Of a stretch of DNA of 64,000 nt, positions 35,001 through 48,088 are shown piece after piece. Made by a program: the position numbers and the translations under genes. The stretch is from Tausonia pullulans (taxonomy: Eukaryota; Basidiomycota; Tremellomycetes; Cystofilobasidiales; Mrakiaceae), in contig OX637621.1 in the NCBI GenBank assembly GCA_951802195.1, positions 1,054,001-1,118,000 of the forward strand. The letters run 5' to 3'. The notes beneath the pieces are model-generated. The model did not search any database, was not told the DNA's origin, and was given only the letters and a program-made list of their open reading frames with translations. Position 1 is the first letter of the stretch. Each line of letters begins with the position of its first letter.

Positions 35001-37379
35001 GATATTTCTCTTCATCCTCACCCCCATTACCTTGTCCTTACAGCCTCAACACTCGGCGCCTCGAGCGAGCAAAGACAGCCTCGTCTGACGAGGATGGCAG
35101 CAGCTCGCACTCATCCGGTCCTGTCATTATCCCTGGGCCCTCGTCAGAATACACCCGGAAGATTTGGTGGGACACTCTCCTTTCTCATTTCGGTCCAACT
35201 CGAGAGGCCGCGTACTCGCGCGTCGTCTCCGAGGTCGGACACCTATTCAGAATCAGTAATCATTGGTGCGTCGCTGGCCAAGTTTGGAATACAAGGGTTG
35301 ATGTCTGACTTGGACAAGTGTGGATAGGCTTGCTTTTTTCAACGTTCCTCTTTTTGTCGCAACTCTTCACCACCCCACCGAGCGCCACACCATCCGTGAG
35401 TCTGTGTTCTCGCCTGTGTAGCATTCTGGAATCGTCACTGACCTTTATCGTCATCCAGAACCCGCACTAGTCTATTCGATGCTTGCGCTTAGCACCCAGA
35501 TGTCGTCATACGAAGGCCCCGGCGGAAGGGGGTTCGAGGGCAAGCTTCTCGGTCTCCAGCTTTGGGAGCAGGCGCAAGCGTCCTTCTGGAGCTCGTGGAA
35601 TTCGGGCTGGATTGACTCTGGGCTGGCCAAGGCCGCCTTCGTGAGTCGGCCATCAGTCCCAAAGGATACATCGCACGCACCTCTGACGTTCTTCCTCCAT
35701 CAGCTCATGGCCCTATACGAGGTCAACGCACACCCGCTTCACTCGCACGCTCGCATCATCTCTTCCATGCTGTTCGGCCTTTTTCTTTCGCCATCTTGTA
35801 CTCTAGATTTTCCTCTGACGCTGTCCCTCTCAGCCTCCTCGACAACGTCCTTCGCACTCTTGCCTTCCCCGCCCTCGATGCTGCCGACCCGAACGCGACC
35901 ATCCACCTGCACAATGAGATTCCCGCTGTCCCAAGCACTGGGCTCATCGCGCCCATGCAGTCTTACGCCGAGCTCGGTCTACATGCTGAGCAGGACACGT
36001 CCAAGTGTTCGTTCTGGGCGTTCTGTCCGAGGTGGTCCAAACCTGGTGCTGCGACACCACCGTCGCTGGCGGAGATCCAGAAGGAAGAGTCAAGGAGGCT
36101 CACATGGAGCGCCTCGGCTCTCGCCGCGAGCTTCTCGATGTGCCTTCACAATCTCAACATTCGGCCGCTGGATCTGTACGTTTGATTTCCTTTCGATGAG
36201 TTGCGGCGGGTTGGCTGACTTTGTACGTACGCGCTCTGTTAAGGCACATCGGCGACCCTGAGAACTACGCCCTCCTCTTTCCCGGCGAGTCTCTTTTTGA
36301 CGGTCCTTCTAGCGGCAAGACCTCCATCGTGAGTCTTCACTCGCTTATCAAGTGTGCCTCAGAGCATTGTATCGACAGCTTTTCGTCACTTCCACTTAGT
36401 GGGCCCTCTATCACACGAGCAACATGCTTTGGAACTTCGCCATCAGGCTGCACTACTCGGACCGGCCGGATGAGGAAAAGAGCAAGAAGGCCATCGAGAT
36501 CTGGGCTGTCACTCAGAAGATCGAGGCCCTCTTCGAAATCGCCAAGGGCACCTCGCGCTTGGGCGAGGAGCAGCCGTGGCACGAGCGAATCGGGCTTGTC
36601 AGTCGCCTCTTGTCTCGCTTCTCCGTCGCCTATTAATGCCCCGACTCGACCCTGACTGTCCTTCGCCTACCAGCTCGCCTACTCCTGGCAGGCACACGAC
36701 ATGCTCCTCACTGCACGTTTCCTTATCACGGACGCCTTTCAAAAGTTCATCCCGATCGCCTCGAGCGGCGCCCAGTCAACGAGCACCTTCCACGTCGCCT
36801 CGGCCCGTCAGTGGCTCTACACTCAGGCCAAGGTTGCGCAGACGCTTTCACCCGTGTCGTCTGAGTTTGGAAAGCCGTTCCGCAAGAGTGCGGTCTCGCT
36901 AATCGACCACCGGCCGGTGTGGATCTACTGGCTTATGCAGCAGCTTTCGAGAGCCATTCAGCTCTACGAGGTTGAACCGTCGTTTACCGAGGCCCTTGAC
37001 ATCGCCCGTGAGGACTTTTACCCGCTTCTCGGCTACCTCTGCCGGCTATACCCGTCCGAAGGTGAGAGCTCCCTTTCGTCTTGCCAGCTATCGCTGCGCT
37101 CCATATGCTCATTCCCCTTTCTTGTTCTCTCCGTCAGGTATCTATGCAACCCTCTCCGTCATGATCTTCCGCCTCAACGTCGCCAACGAGCGTGCCTCTC
37201 AAGCCTATGCCACCGCCCGAGCTCTTGATGATCCCTCATCGGTGACCGACAAACCTCGCTATCCACCAGTAGACGTCGACCTCCCCACGCCGAGGTCGTC
37301 GGAGAGTATTCTCAGGCTCATGGCGAGCCGACCTCTCCCTTCCGGCAGGGACATGAGCGAGTTGTCGACGGCGAGTTGA
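32058..37379 (+). CDS. Zn2Cys6 transcription factor with fungal-specific TF domain, 1260 aa
   Basis: A binuclear zinc-cluster DNA-binding regulator. The cluster has canonical spacing CX2CX6CX6CX2CX6C at residues 68-95, assembled from three exons (ACLKC / RTRKIK / CDGTRPVCENC). A basic linker (RQPGRKRRT) follows, then about 500 residues rich in Ser, Gln and His with long poly-Gln and mixed Gln/His runs. The C-terminal half carries the fungal-specific middle homology region: FFNVPLF, IQPALVYSMLALSTQ, LLDNVLRTLAF. Exons: 32058-32269, 32585-32603, 32921-32991, 33105-34695, 34774-34836, 34924-34955, 35044-35265, 35328-35395, 35459-35640, 35704-35771, 35834-36175, 36244-36328, 36400-36597, 36674-37061, 37138-37379; total 3783 nt. 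Exon 5 uses an AAG acceptor. The target pathway cannot be read from sequence; the adjacent MFS exporter gene is a possible target, by proximity only. Confidence 0.9.
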
Positions 37380-37799
37380 GCTCCCCCCGCCAATGCTATC
37401 CGAACATCAGCCTCCATACATTCCCTTCCCCCCCCTCCCTCTTCACTCCATTCTAGTCTGGTCGCTCTGTGTGTGTGTGTGTGTGTCTTGTCGTCTCCAC
37501 AGCTCCTCGTCTTTGCCTCTCTCTTTTACTGCTATCCCGCACTTCTCTCAAGCCAATCTCTCCGTTCTCCCCACCAACCCACCCGACTCTGCTTGTATTC
37601 CTCGCCTTGATGCGGGGCTCACTTTGCCTCTCCCTCTCCTGTCGTCATCCTCTCGTTTCAGTTCGTTCGTCTCCCGTCCTGTCCGTTATCAACCTTTGTA
37701 ATCCCTCCAAAATAAGCTGTCTCCTCTCCCACGCTTCTCTACTCCTCTTCAATCTCTGGATTTGATCACACACGCTTTTGAGTCTACCAGCGATCCCAG
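37380..37799. other. Convergent 3' region, Zn2Cys6 gene / MFS gene
   Basis: 420 bp, pyrimidine-rich on plus, with a short GT repeat at about 37468-37486. Both flanking genes end here. No gene seen. Confidence 0.5.
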
Positions 37800-40650
37800 C
37801 TAAGCCTGGACTGGGAACCGCTCTCTCAACCGTTTGCCGAAGAGGAACTGCGCGATTGGGGGGAAGGGAGACGTCGAGACGTCAGTCGTCCGAACGGGGG
37901 TTCTCGCCCCCTCCCTTGCTCTTGCTTCCTTCCTCACCATGAGCGCCGGTGCCGGCAGTGCAAAAAGGCTGAGGCACGCAAACACGGTGCCGCCTCTCCC
38001 CCAGCCGATCGAATGGAAGATATCCGGTGCGAAGATAGGGAGGACGCAGGCGATGACACTGCGGGCGAAGGTGGCGCCGGCGATTCCGGCGGCGGCATAC
38101 GGGGCGGAGAAGTCGCTAAAGGAGGAAGGGACGGGTCGAGGTTGAGAGATGGATCGAGAGATGAGAGAAGGGACACATGACGGACATGATGAAGGTCTGG
38201 ACGCTGTTGAACGCGAGCATTAGGCCGTACGCGCAAAGCGCTGAGGTAAGAATCGTTGGCTGGGTCAGTCCTTGACCCGGGGGAGTTGAGAGGCTGACAA
38301 CCGACCGAGGCCAAACTGGGGACCGATCCAGTGCGTCTGGCATTGTGCACACCACCCCTGAGTTGCAAAAGACAGAGAGAGGGAGAGCGCATCGTTAGAC
38401 AAGGGTTGGAAGGTCGGAAGAATGGATTGGTTCACGTAGATGAGCCATCCGATTGGAAAGAAAACCATCCCAATTTGAGTGAGGACGAGCTGGGACTGCT
38501 GTCAGCTAGGGCGCAAGAAAGCCTGAGCTCATGCACGCGAACGGCCCACCCTGTACTCCGGTTGGCCCTTGTCGCCGTTCCGCTTGCAAAGATAGGCATA
38601 GATCCGGTTCTGGACGCTCGCAGCCGTGTAAGCTGATAGCAGAAAACCGGAGCCTGGAAATGATGGGAGGCAAACATCGTCAGAGAGAAAGTTAACCAGC
38701 CAGCCAGCTGCACGCGGGGCGACGACATACCGAGCCCAAGGTAGCCGAGAGGTGCGATCGCTGGGGACCACAAGTAGTTGGCGAGAGGAGGCTGGGCGAC
38801 TTCACGGTTGAAGAGCATCGGGATGGTGATAATGTGAACGTAGATGATACCTGGTTGGAAGAAGAACTAAGCCGTTAGCATGATGGCTCAGGTGTAGATC
38901 AAATATCAACACTCACCGTAGATATATGCGTAGTACGAAGCGAACAAGGCTGCCACGGGATTGCCAAACAGGATTCTCGGCGGTCGAGCTGGCAGAACAA
39001 TTCAATAGACAGATTGTCAGCTCCAAATATCTTTCCCTCAAACAAGTCACAAGAGCCAAGCGAACAACTCACTGAACGCCCGTTTGAAGACAGGCTTCCA
39101 ATCAGCCTCATGGAAGAGAGCCACAATCCAAGCGTAACTGCCGTACTTGGATGGTGTGCCAGAAGCGAGCCTCTCGTAGGCAAGGATGCATTTCACCACA
39201 CTAAGAGGAAACATTTCAGGTGTCCAGTCTCCATATAAAGCAGACCGTCCCAGACTGACGGAGCGTAGGTCTCTTGCAGAAGCAACAGCATCAACAGCGC
39301 GTTGAGCGCCGAGATCATGGCGAGAACTCCAAAGTCCCACCGAAAGCTCACGAGAGTGAGCCACCCACCAACCATGGAGCCCAAAGTAGGCCCCAGCATG
39401 GGTCCGACTGAAGTGGCGTGGGTCAGCCGTGGGCGAAATGTGGCAAAGACTGGCTGTATCGTGACTGACTCGCATAGATCGAGATTGGCTTTCCTCTCTC
39501 AGCTGAATGGTCGTCGGAGGCTGTCAGGCATCGAGAGGCAGCGAGGAGGAACACCAATTAGCGGCTTACCGAGAGAGAAGCAGTCCGAAACCGTAGCAAT
39601 GCCAAGAGAAGGACCGGACGACCCAAAGACGCCGGCGAAGAAGCGGAGAATGATGAGAGAGTACATGCTGAGGGCAGCTTGGGCCAGCTCAGCGGGAAAG
39701 AAACAATAGGCTTGAAGCGATCACGCACTTGGGAGCGATTATACATGCTGCGTTAATGAGCTGTAGGACGGTGGACTAATTAGGCGTAATTCTTCTGTAG
39801 AAAAAGCCTGGGACAATGAACGGACTGCAAAAGGAATCGTCGAGAGCGTGTAGCTGGACTTGCGACCGTAGAGCTCTGACCCAGAGGCCAGGGATACCAT
39901 CAGCTTCTTGACTATGGAATTACTTAGCGAAGTGCGAATTTACCAGCTATGGCTGAAGCGGACAAAGCTGTCAATTTTATTTCGCAAGTCACGGTGGGCG
40001 AGTCCAGGACATACGAGCAAAAAGGAAAGGGCCTAACCCCAGGCCGAGCACGTATGACGACGTGATAAGAATCTCAACCCGTCGATCAGACCGATCGCCG
40101 TCGAAATGATGGCCGATGAGCTTTGCGGCTGGCGCGGGCATCGAGGAAGCTGCGCGCGTGGAGTGAGGATCAGGGGCATGGACGCCAGAACACGCATCAG
40201 TATCGGTTGGGCAAAAGTCCGACGATCGGAATTCAATGTGCACCCATCGTCGACATGAATCCCGCCAAAGCTGTGAACCCAAAGACGGCGAGCCGAGTGT
40301 CAGCTGCTGATCATCGGTTGCCGTGCACGCCGAAAGGATGACCACGACGCACAGACGGCGAGCGCTGCGATCCACTTTCTTCGTATCGGCCAATTCAACG
40401 GATTCGCAGGGTCCTTCTCCCATATCGGGTGCTCGCTCTCCCGCGGTCCCTCAACTCCTTTCTCTTCCCCTGGAGTAGGAGAAATCGTCCGGGAGGAGGG
40501 ACACGAGGAGACTGTAAACGACCGCAGGTGCTCGTCGGTCTCGGCCGAAAGACAAGTATTAGAGGACCGCGTGGCAGAGTCGCTTGTCGGGGGGAGGGCC
40601 GACGGCTCAATGGGTTCATCATGGGTAAGCGTTGGAGGAGGAACTGCCAT
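37800..40650 (-). CDS. MFS transporter, DHA1 (drug:H+ antiporter) type, 578 aa
   Basis: A 12-helix plasma-membrane exporter. Diagnostic blocks after splicing: ITSSYVLGLGLGPFLFAPIA, ELYGRKSSYTLS, LRFFAGVFGSSGPSLG, GPMLGPTLGSMVGGWLTL, then LLLLQETYAP closing the first half; the second half has EVAQPPLANYLW and SAPYAAAGIAGATFARS. Exons in coding order: 40650-40353, 40270-40244, 40149-40015, 39952-39944, 39875-39826, 39760-39729, 39667-39570, 39502-39470, 39407-39260, 39200-39073, 38988-38917, 38850-38731, 38653-38550, 38495-38436, 38357-38306, 38240-38186, 38115-37800; total 1737 nt. Exon 4 is 9 nt and supplies the PIA of the loop-2 motif. An upstream in-frame ATG at 40746 would add a hydrophobic 32-residue stretch; I prefer 40650 because DHA1 proteins start with a cytosolic tail. 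Substrate unknown. Confidence 0.9.
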
Positions 40651-41008
40651 GGGGCATGAAGACTGGCCACCGTGAGCGAGAAAAGAGAAGAGGGCGAGGA
40701 CGAGAATGGATGTTGTAGGCAAAGGAGCGCGAAAGACCCTCTTCATGCCGACGTGCCGGTCGGCTTTGTCTTGGCCTTAAAGCGTGGCCGGCCTTCGCCG
40801 ATTTTAGACGCGCTTTTCGGCAGTGCCTGCCACTATTCGCATGAAGATGAAGATATCCGGCAGCGAGGCCTTGCTAGCTTGCTTCTGATACGCCACCTTA
40901 TGCAGTCGAGAGGTAAATAAGAAACAGCGAATAGATCCGGGTATCGGGGAACAAGACAAGGTAAAGAGGCGTGATCGAGGCAGGACATGAGGGGTGAGAG
41001 AAGGACGG
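40651..41008. other. Promoter region of the MFS gene
   Basis: 358 bp between the MFS start and the ARP1 stop, both on minus. No gene or named element recognised. Confidence 0.5.
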
Positions 41009-42909
<1,901 letters not shown>

Positions 42910-43239
42910 GCCGCCAGCGAAATGGAGAATAAGAGGGTGCGCGGGAGTCGGAGGGAAAGCGGCTGTGCGCGAAGAGGCTGAGATGCTGGTCGTGGGTGTC
43001 AGAGGGAGAGGTCTAGGCGCGACGGCGCGGCCAGAGCGGGGACAAGCGAAAGCAGCGCGTCTCCGAGTCGGCGTGGCGACGCCCTTGCTGTTTTTCTCAA
43101 CAGATAAAGACACCTGCAAGCACTGAAAGTGGAGACCCATGTGATCGAGAGCTGGCGCAGAAGTACAACCGCTAATGAACGTCACGGCCACCCATGCAAA
43201 GAGACAACAGCGCGCTCAGCGACAGACCCCCCACAAATT
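42910..43239. other. Promoter region of ARP1
   Basis: 330 bp between the ARP1 start and the stop of the SET-Tad3 gene, both minus. Nothing recognised. Confidence 0.5.
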
Positions 43240-45910
43240 CTACACCGACAGCCCGATGGGGATCTCAAGCACTGCTCGCTGCTCGTCCGTGAGCTCAATG
43301 TCGGCCTGGTAGACGTCAAATTTGTGGTTGAGCGCCTCGTTGCCGTGGACGCCGGTGGCGCCGCCGCAGCCACCCCACTTGCTCGGAAGCACGTAGACGA
43401 CCTCCCGCACGCGCGAGTGGAGGAGAGCCATCGAGCACATAACGCACGGCTCGTGAGTCATGAAAAGCGTGAGAGAGGTGAGAAGGTAGTCGGCACCGTT
43501 CCGCGTCGGGATCTGGGACGAGAACGGTGGGAGCGTCCGAAGCTTGGCGATGGAGGCGATGCCATTGAGGGCAGCATGCCGGAGCGGGTGGCCAGCCGAG
43601 CGACGGGTATCGTGCGCGACGGACCGGATAAAAGGTGTCGGCAGGATTGGCGTGTTGGAGGGGAAGATGCAATCGGGCGGGGAGGAGACGTACACCGCGA
43701 CAGGATACTGAAAGACAAGCCACAGCAAAGTCAATAACTGAGAGAACAGGACATCAAAACGATCACGAGAGGACTGACCTCGCCCTTCTTACGAGCCTCG
43801 ACGGCAGCCGCGAGGACTTTCTGCACACCCTCTGTCATCCAGGCGAGCTTGCCCTTGGACCAACCCATCGTCGCCTTGATTCCTTTGAACGGAGTGAACG
43901 GCACTGGCCAAACATTGCCCTTGTTCGTCGTCTGCTCGGGCGTCCGCCCCGGGCCAGCCGGAACTGCGACCTTGTAAGGCACAAGAGAAGCGAGCGAGGG
44001 CGTGTAATTGGCGAGGAGAGCGATGATCTCCTCATGAGAAACCTGCTCAAGCGGGTAGAGGCTGATGGAGGTACCTGATGATTTTGAAAACGTCAGGCTC
44101 TGAGCTGCTGTTTTAGGAAAATAGCTAGCCCATCACTTACATCCAACATTGACGCCATCAACCTCGCGCTGGGCCTTCCGAACCCGCTTGAGGTGTTTAG
44201 TCCGATGCTCGGAGTACTTCTCATCGCCAATTTTTGCGAGACCCTTAACGAGGCCCAGCACATCCTTTGTGAGCTTGCCACCATCCGGGACATCAACGAC
44301 CCAGAGATCGACCGTCTCCCACTCGTCCGGCCGCTCTTCGCGCGCCCGCTTTCGAAGCTCTTCAAGGTCGCCGTCGACAACCTTGAAGGGCATCTCTGCC
44401 CAAGGGACAAGCATGTCGAGCTTCTCCGGCGGAAGGTACGTCGATGGGTCGATGATGTCGTCTGGGAGGGAAACTGGGCCCGCCATGATAGACGAGACCG
44501 AGGGCCGGCAGAGCGCCGGCGGTAAGGATGGCAGGCTAATGGTGGAGTCGTCTGGTGGAAGGTGGATGGAGGAGACGCTGGAGCGGAAGAGAGCGGAAGA
44601 GGAAGAGGAAGACGACGCTGAGCGCGATGACATCCGGGAGGGGATGACTGAGGTGGAGGCCAACAAGGGGGACTGAGACTCAGAGGCCTCGGCGAGTGTA
44701 AAGCCGTTAGCCTGCAAGGGCGCTGACAAGGCGGAGTCGAGCGGGATGTCGTTCATGAGCTCCTCGAGGTCGTCGCCATTGACGGGTGTCGACTTGACGG
44801 GCACCGATGGAGGTAGCATCTGCCTCGCCTTCTTGCGCCGAGTCGAGTCCGGTGACTGAAGCGTCTGATCCCGGCCCTCCTGGCGCTCCTGGGCTCGGAC
44901 GTCGTCTGCCTTCTGTCGGGATTCAGCGGCAGCGAGGTTGACGTCGATGGCGAGGAGGGCTTCGGCGTCGTCCAGGGAGTGGATAGACGGGGTCCGGGTA
45001 GGGGGATGAGGAATGAACTGGGCGGTCTGCGTCTGGTCGACCTCGGAAGGGTAGATCGGGTTGAACCACCTACAGGCAAGAAAGGGGCTGATCAGTCAGT
45101 CAGACGGCTCGGCGCATAACGCAAGGGTGCGAGACGCTGCGGGCGTACAACGACGATTCCATGCCATAGCTGATCGTCAGCTCGGTCGACGGGGGAATCA
45201 TTTTCTACAAGAGAGAAGAGGAGACAACAGATGTCAAGACTGGGTCAGCCAGTGGCACCTCTTGACACAGCCAGCGACCAGAATGGAGGACGCACAAGAG
45301 CGACGAAGCGAATCGTCGAGGTTTCAAGGCATCGTAGGTACGAGACATTAGGAGTTGGCGAATGGTTGAACAGACATCCTAGGGGGAGGGGGAGGTCAAG
45401 GTTTCAGCATGAAGCCATCGTCGGACGAGTCAGGGAAGACAGGTGTCGACAAGTCGTCGGTCCAACCCGCCTGTGGCTTCCCTCTCTGCGTCGGAACGAC
45501 TCACCCATGCCCATCGAGACGGCCATATCGCCCGACTTGCCCCAGACAAAGGCGTACTGTCTTGGTCTTGACCAGTCAGTCCTGTGATAAAACGATACGT
45601 GGCGGACAACGCCGGCAGGCGACAAACTGACGTGTTCGAGGATGGTCTGACGACCATGGTTCTCCCACTCGTCCTTGGGCATGACGAGCACCGGCGACTC
45701 CTCGACGACTGCAAGATCGGGTAGGCTAAGGTCAGTGAGAGATACAACTTGCCCTGACATCAGGCCACGTTCCGAACAAGACTCACGCGTCCCAGCCGGG
45801 ATCGACTTGTCCGGGGGCGTGAAGATACCTCGATCCAGCGGCGGAGGCGCGGTCACGATGACCAGGCCAAGTGGGTTGAGGGCGAGCGTCGAGGACGACG
45901 ACGACGACAT
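43240..45910 (-). CDS. TAD3: SET-domain protein fused to tRNA adenosine-34 deaminase subunit Tad3, 694 aa
   Basis: One continuous spliced frame. Residues about 15-131 are a SET domain: VVEESPVLV-type start (here LVEESPVLV), YAFVWGKSGDMAVSMGMG, GCLFNHSPTPN (the N-H-S AdoMet site, 89-91) and ELTISYG (120-126). Residues 131-344 are a Ser-rich, charged linker. From about 345 it is Tad3: the N-terminal domain with LKRVRKAQ, then HPLRHAALNG at 579-588 and THEPCVMCSMALLHSR from 623. His583 with Cys627 and Cys630 can bind zinc, but the catalytic Glu is Ala (HAA), as expected for Tad3, which partners catalytic Tad2 to make inosine-34. Exons in coding order: 45910-45787, 45708-45632, 45556-45505, 45378-45296, 45204-45149, 45069-44141, 44074-43779, 43707-43240; total 2085 nt. 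No stop separates the halves in the spliced frame. Confidence 0.87.
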
Positions 45911-46152
45911 GGTCCTGACCGAGATTGAAGAGTTTGGCGCCGAGCGTGAAACAGGAGAATTGGGTGGACAAGCGAGCGGCGCGTTCGACGTTGGCGGTTG
46001 AGGGAGAGCAGTGAACAGGAGTGGGAGGCGATTTTCGAGCCAGTAGTGGAGGGCCTACACGACAGGGATGGCCGCTTGCCGCCTGGCAGCCCGACAACCA
46101 CCACCAACCACCCCCAAAGCTTCACTCTCTCCCGCGCTCCTCCTCGCCCATC
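45911..46152. promoter_or_regulatory. Divergent promoter, SET-Tad3 / small basic protein
   Basis: 242 bp between two divergent ATGs. CT-rich on plus shortly before 46153. No named element recognised. Confidence 0.4.
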
Positions 46153-46506
46153 ATGGGACGCAGCGCCAAGCTCATGAAGCGCCCGTGGGTTGTGTCTCGC
46201 CGCTACCCTGGACTTCTTCGAGCGCAGGACTGAATCGGATTCGGCCGGACGCGTCGTCTTGACAGGACCAAGAAGCAGAAGGAGGTCTCGTCGCTCACCA
46301 AGAACCTCAACCAGACGATGGCTGCCAAGGCTGCTCCTCCTCCTCCTCCCCCTCCGGCTTCGAGCAGCGCAGCTGGTGGAGGAGCCAAAAAGAGGAAGAC
46401 GCTTCGAGCCAAGGTCGAAAAGGTCCGTCTCGTCGCTTCGTAATCGCATGTTGCTTCTAGTCCAAACATGTTGATACCTCTCTTCTCTGTCGAGCAGAAG
46501 GCGTAA
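46153..46506 (+). CDS. Small Lys/Ala-rich protein, 65 aa
   Basis: Exons 46153-46184, 46266-46422 and 46498-46506 give 65 residues starting MGRSAKLMKRPTKKQK, continuing with a Pro run and ending in a Lys/Arg-rich tail. Small proteins beginning MGRSAK..KRP are, to my knowledge, common uncharacterised fungal proteins; a nuclear or nucleolar role is only inferred from the basic composition. The third exon is 9 nt and contributes two codons and the stop. Without splicing no frame is convincing, so the model rests on the conserved N-terminus and three clean GT..AG junctions. Confidence 0.65.
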
Positions 46507-46808
46507 GCGTGATGTCTAGACCACCGGCAGGTCCTCGGCCAGACGAGAGAGGCGATGTCGGCAGCACAGGAGGGGGATAGTGCGCGGCTCCTCTCTTTCC
46601 AGCTTGTCCCGATCGCTTGTTAGCGAGCCAGACGTAGGGATGCGACTGCTCAGGGGAACGCAGGGCTGCATGACTTCCTCGTTGTATGAATATTGTTGCA
46701 CTTGTGCCTCTAAGAGTAAAGAACTGCTTGACAACGAAGGGGCGAAATGGAAAGAGACAGACGGGTCTCACCTCTCAATTGACCTCGAACCGTCACCTTC
46801 TCATCCTC
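46507..46808. other. Intergenic
   Basis: About 300 bp between two plus-strand genes; no gene or element recognised. Confidence 0.5.
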
Positions 46809-47894
46809 ATGCCCGTTGCTCCGCTTCCGACGGAACTGGTGTCTTCTATCGTCGCAGCCTACTTCGATTCTGTGGCGCCCTTTTCTCTAGCAACACCCAA
46901 GTCCACCCCGACGCCTTCAAACGTAGCGGTCGCTCAGCCTCTCCTTCTCGCCTCGCGTGCCCTTCGACGGCTCACCCTCCCTCACGTTTACCGGTCTCTC
47001 ACCATCGCCAGGCGTTCAGACTGGCTCACGCTCTTCCATCCCGAACGGGGGCTGCTCGCTCGCACACCCGAAGGTGACGAGCGCTGGAGCTGGCTCGAGG
47101 AGCTTTGCGTCGTCTCCAACGTTGAGCCGCCTTGGAATGAAGAGGGCAGCCTTCAGACAGGCAACTCTGCTAGCTGGTTCGGCCCAATGCTCGTCCCTAG
47201 GGCGGAAGAAGGTGGCGCTGGAATCTGGATGGCGACGACACGTCGGAGGTGAATTTGAGCTGCGCGCCTCGACTCGCTTGCGTCCGTTGAGAGCTCATTG
47301 TCCTCTTACTCATCCAGGAGGAGTCTCCCGAAGCTATGCTTTCTTTTCAATCCCACAGCTCCGTCCATCGAAACAGACGCAGAACTAGATCACTCCCGCC
47401 GAATCGGTCTCTCCAACTGGATGCTTCTCATGCAGGCCGGCCTCGTCCATGGAGGATCATCCTCGGCCGCAGAAGTCGAGCCACTCCCCGTGCGGATCCA
47501 GGCGGCCTCGAGGCAGCTCTTCCACTCCTTCCTCGATGCCGTTGATGCCAAGGCGATCTCCTTGTCGGCGTGCGACGAAGAGCTGTTGTTCTCGCTCCGG
47601 GACTGCCGGTTACCGCGGATCATGCACGTGCTCTTGCATGCCTCGGGAGACACGGAGGCAGACTACCAGGCGTATGGCGCTGCGCAGATGCAGATCAAAC
47701 GTATTGCAACGGAGGCGATCGTGGAGATGGTGGGGTTTGAGGACATGGAGATGGAGCTGGAGCTAGAAAGGGCAGGAGCAGCAGCAACAGGCGAAGAGAC
47801 GTTGGGCCTCGACGAGGCGGTCATGCAGTCCGAGGAAGAGGGAGTACCGTCATCGGCGGTCGTTATTGGACTCGTAGACGATGAGGAGATGTGA
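46809..47894 (+). CDS. F-box-like protein of unknown function, 338 aa
   Basis: Two exons, 46809-47248 and 47318-47894, joined through GTGAAT..CCAG; total 1017 nt. The N-terminus PLPTELVSSIVAAYF resembles an F-box first helix, followed by LLLASRALRRLTLPHVYRSL, which fits the second half (C-rich position replaced by Ser). This is the layout of basidiomycete F-box/LRR-like proteins, which are substrate receptors of SCF ubiquitin ligases. The rest has no recognised repeats, and the C-terminus is acidic. The F-box call is by pattern and moderate; the coding status is good, since both exons are open with protein-like composition. Confidence 0.72.
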
Positions 47895-48088
47895 CGAGAC
47901 AAGCGAGTCTTGAGATTATTTCCTTGGCCGCGTGAGAGAGATTAGATTGCAATTAAGGTTGACAACTACGCCACAAGGGCGCCAGGCCAGGGAGAGAGCT
48001 GGAAAGGTGGGCAGCGCCGCTCACCTGCCTCCCGGCTACCACATTGGCCACTTGTCCCTCACACAATCACCAACTCAGCTGTTTATAT

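Noticed and set aside
35772-35808. A short intron in the Zn2Cys6 gene ending at CTCTAG before 35809
   Set aside because: It would be under 40 nt and gives a poorer motif; the acceptor at 35833 gives a normal 62-nt intron and restores LLDNVLRTLAF.
39300-39370. An intron in the MFS gene beginning at a GTGAGC after GGWLTL
   Set aside because: The frame reads straight through VSFRWDFGVLAM, the expected end of the first half, and no acceptor would retain it.
40651-40746. An upstream ATG adding a hydrophobic N-terminus to the MFS protein
   Set aside because: The frame is open, but the extension looks like a signal sequence, which DHA1 transporters lack, and the downstream ATG gives the usual cytosolic tail.
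44753-45079. A separate minus-strand frame between the SET and Tad3 parts
   Set aside because: It is a different frame from the spliced gene and overlaps exon 6 fully; it has no motif.
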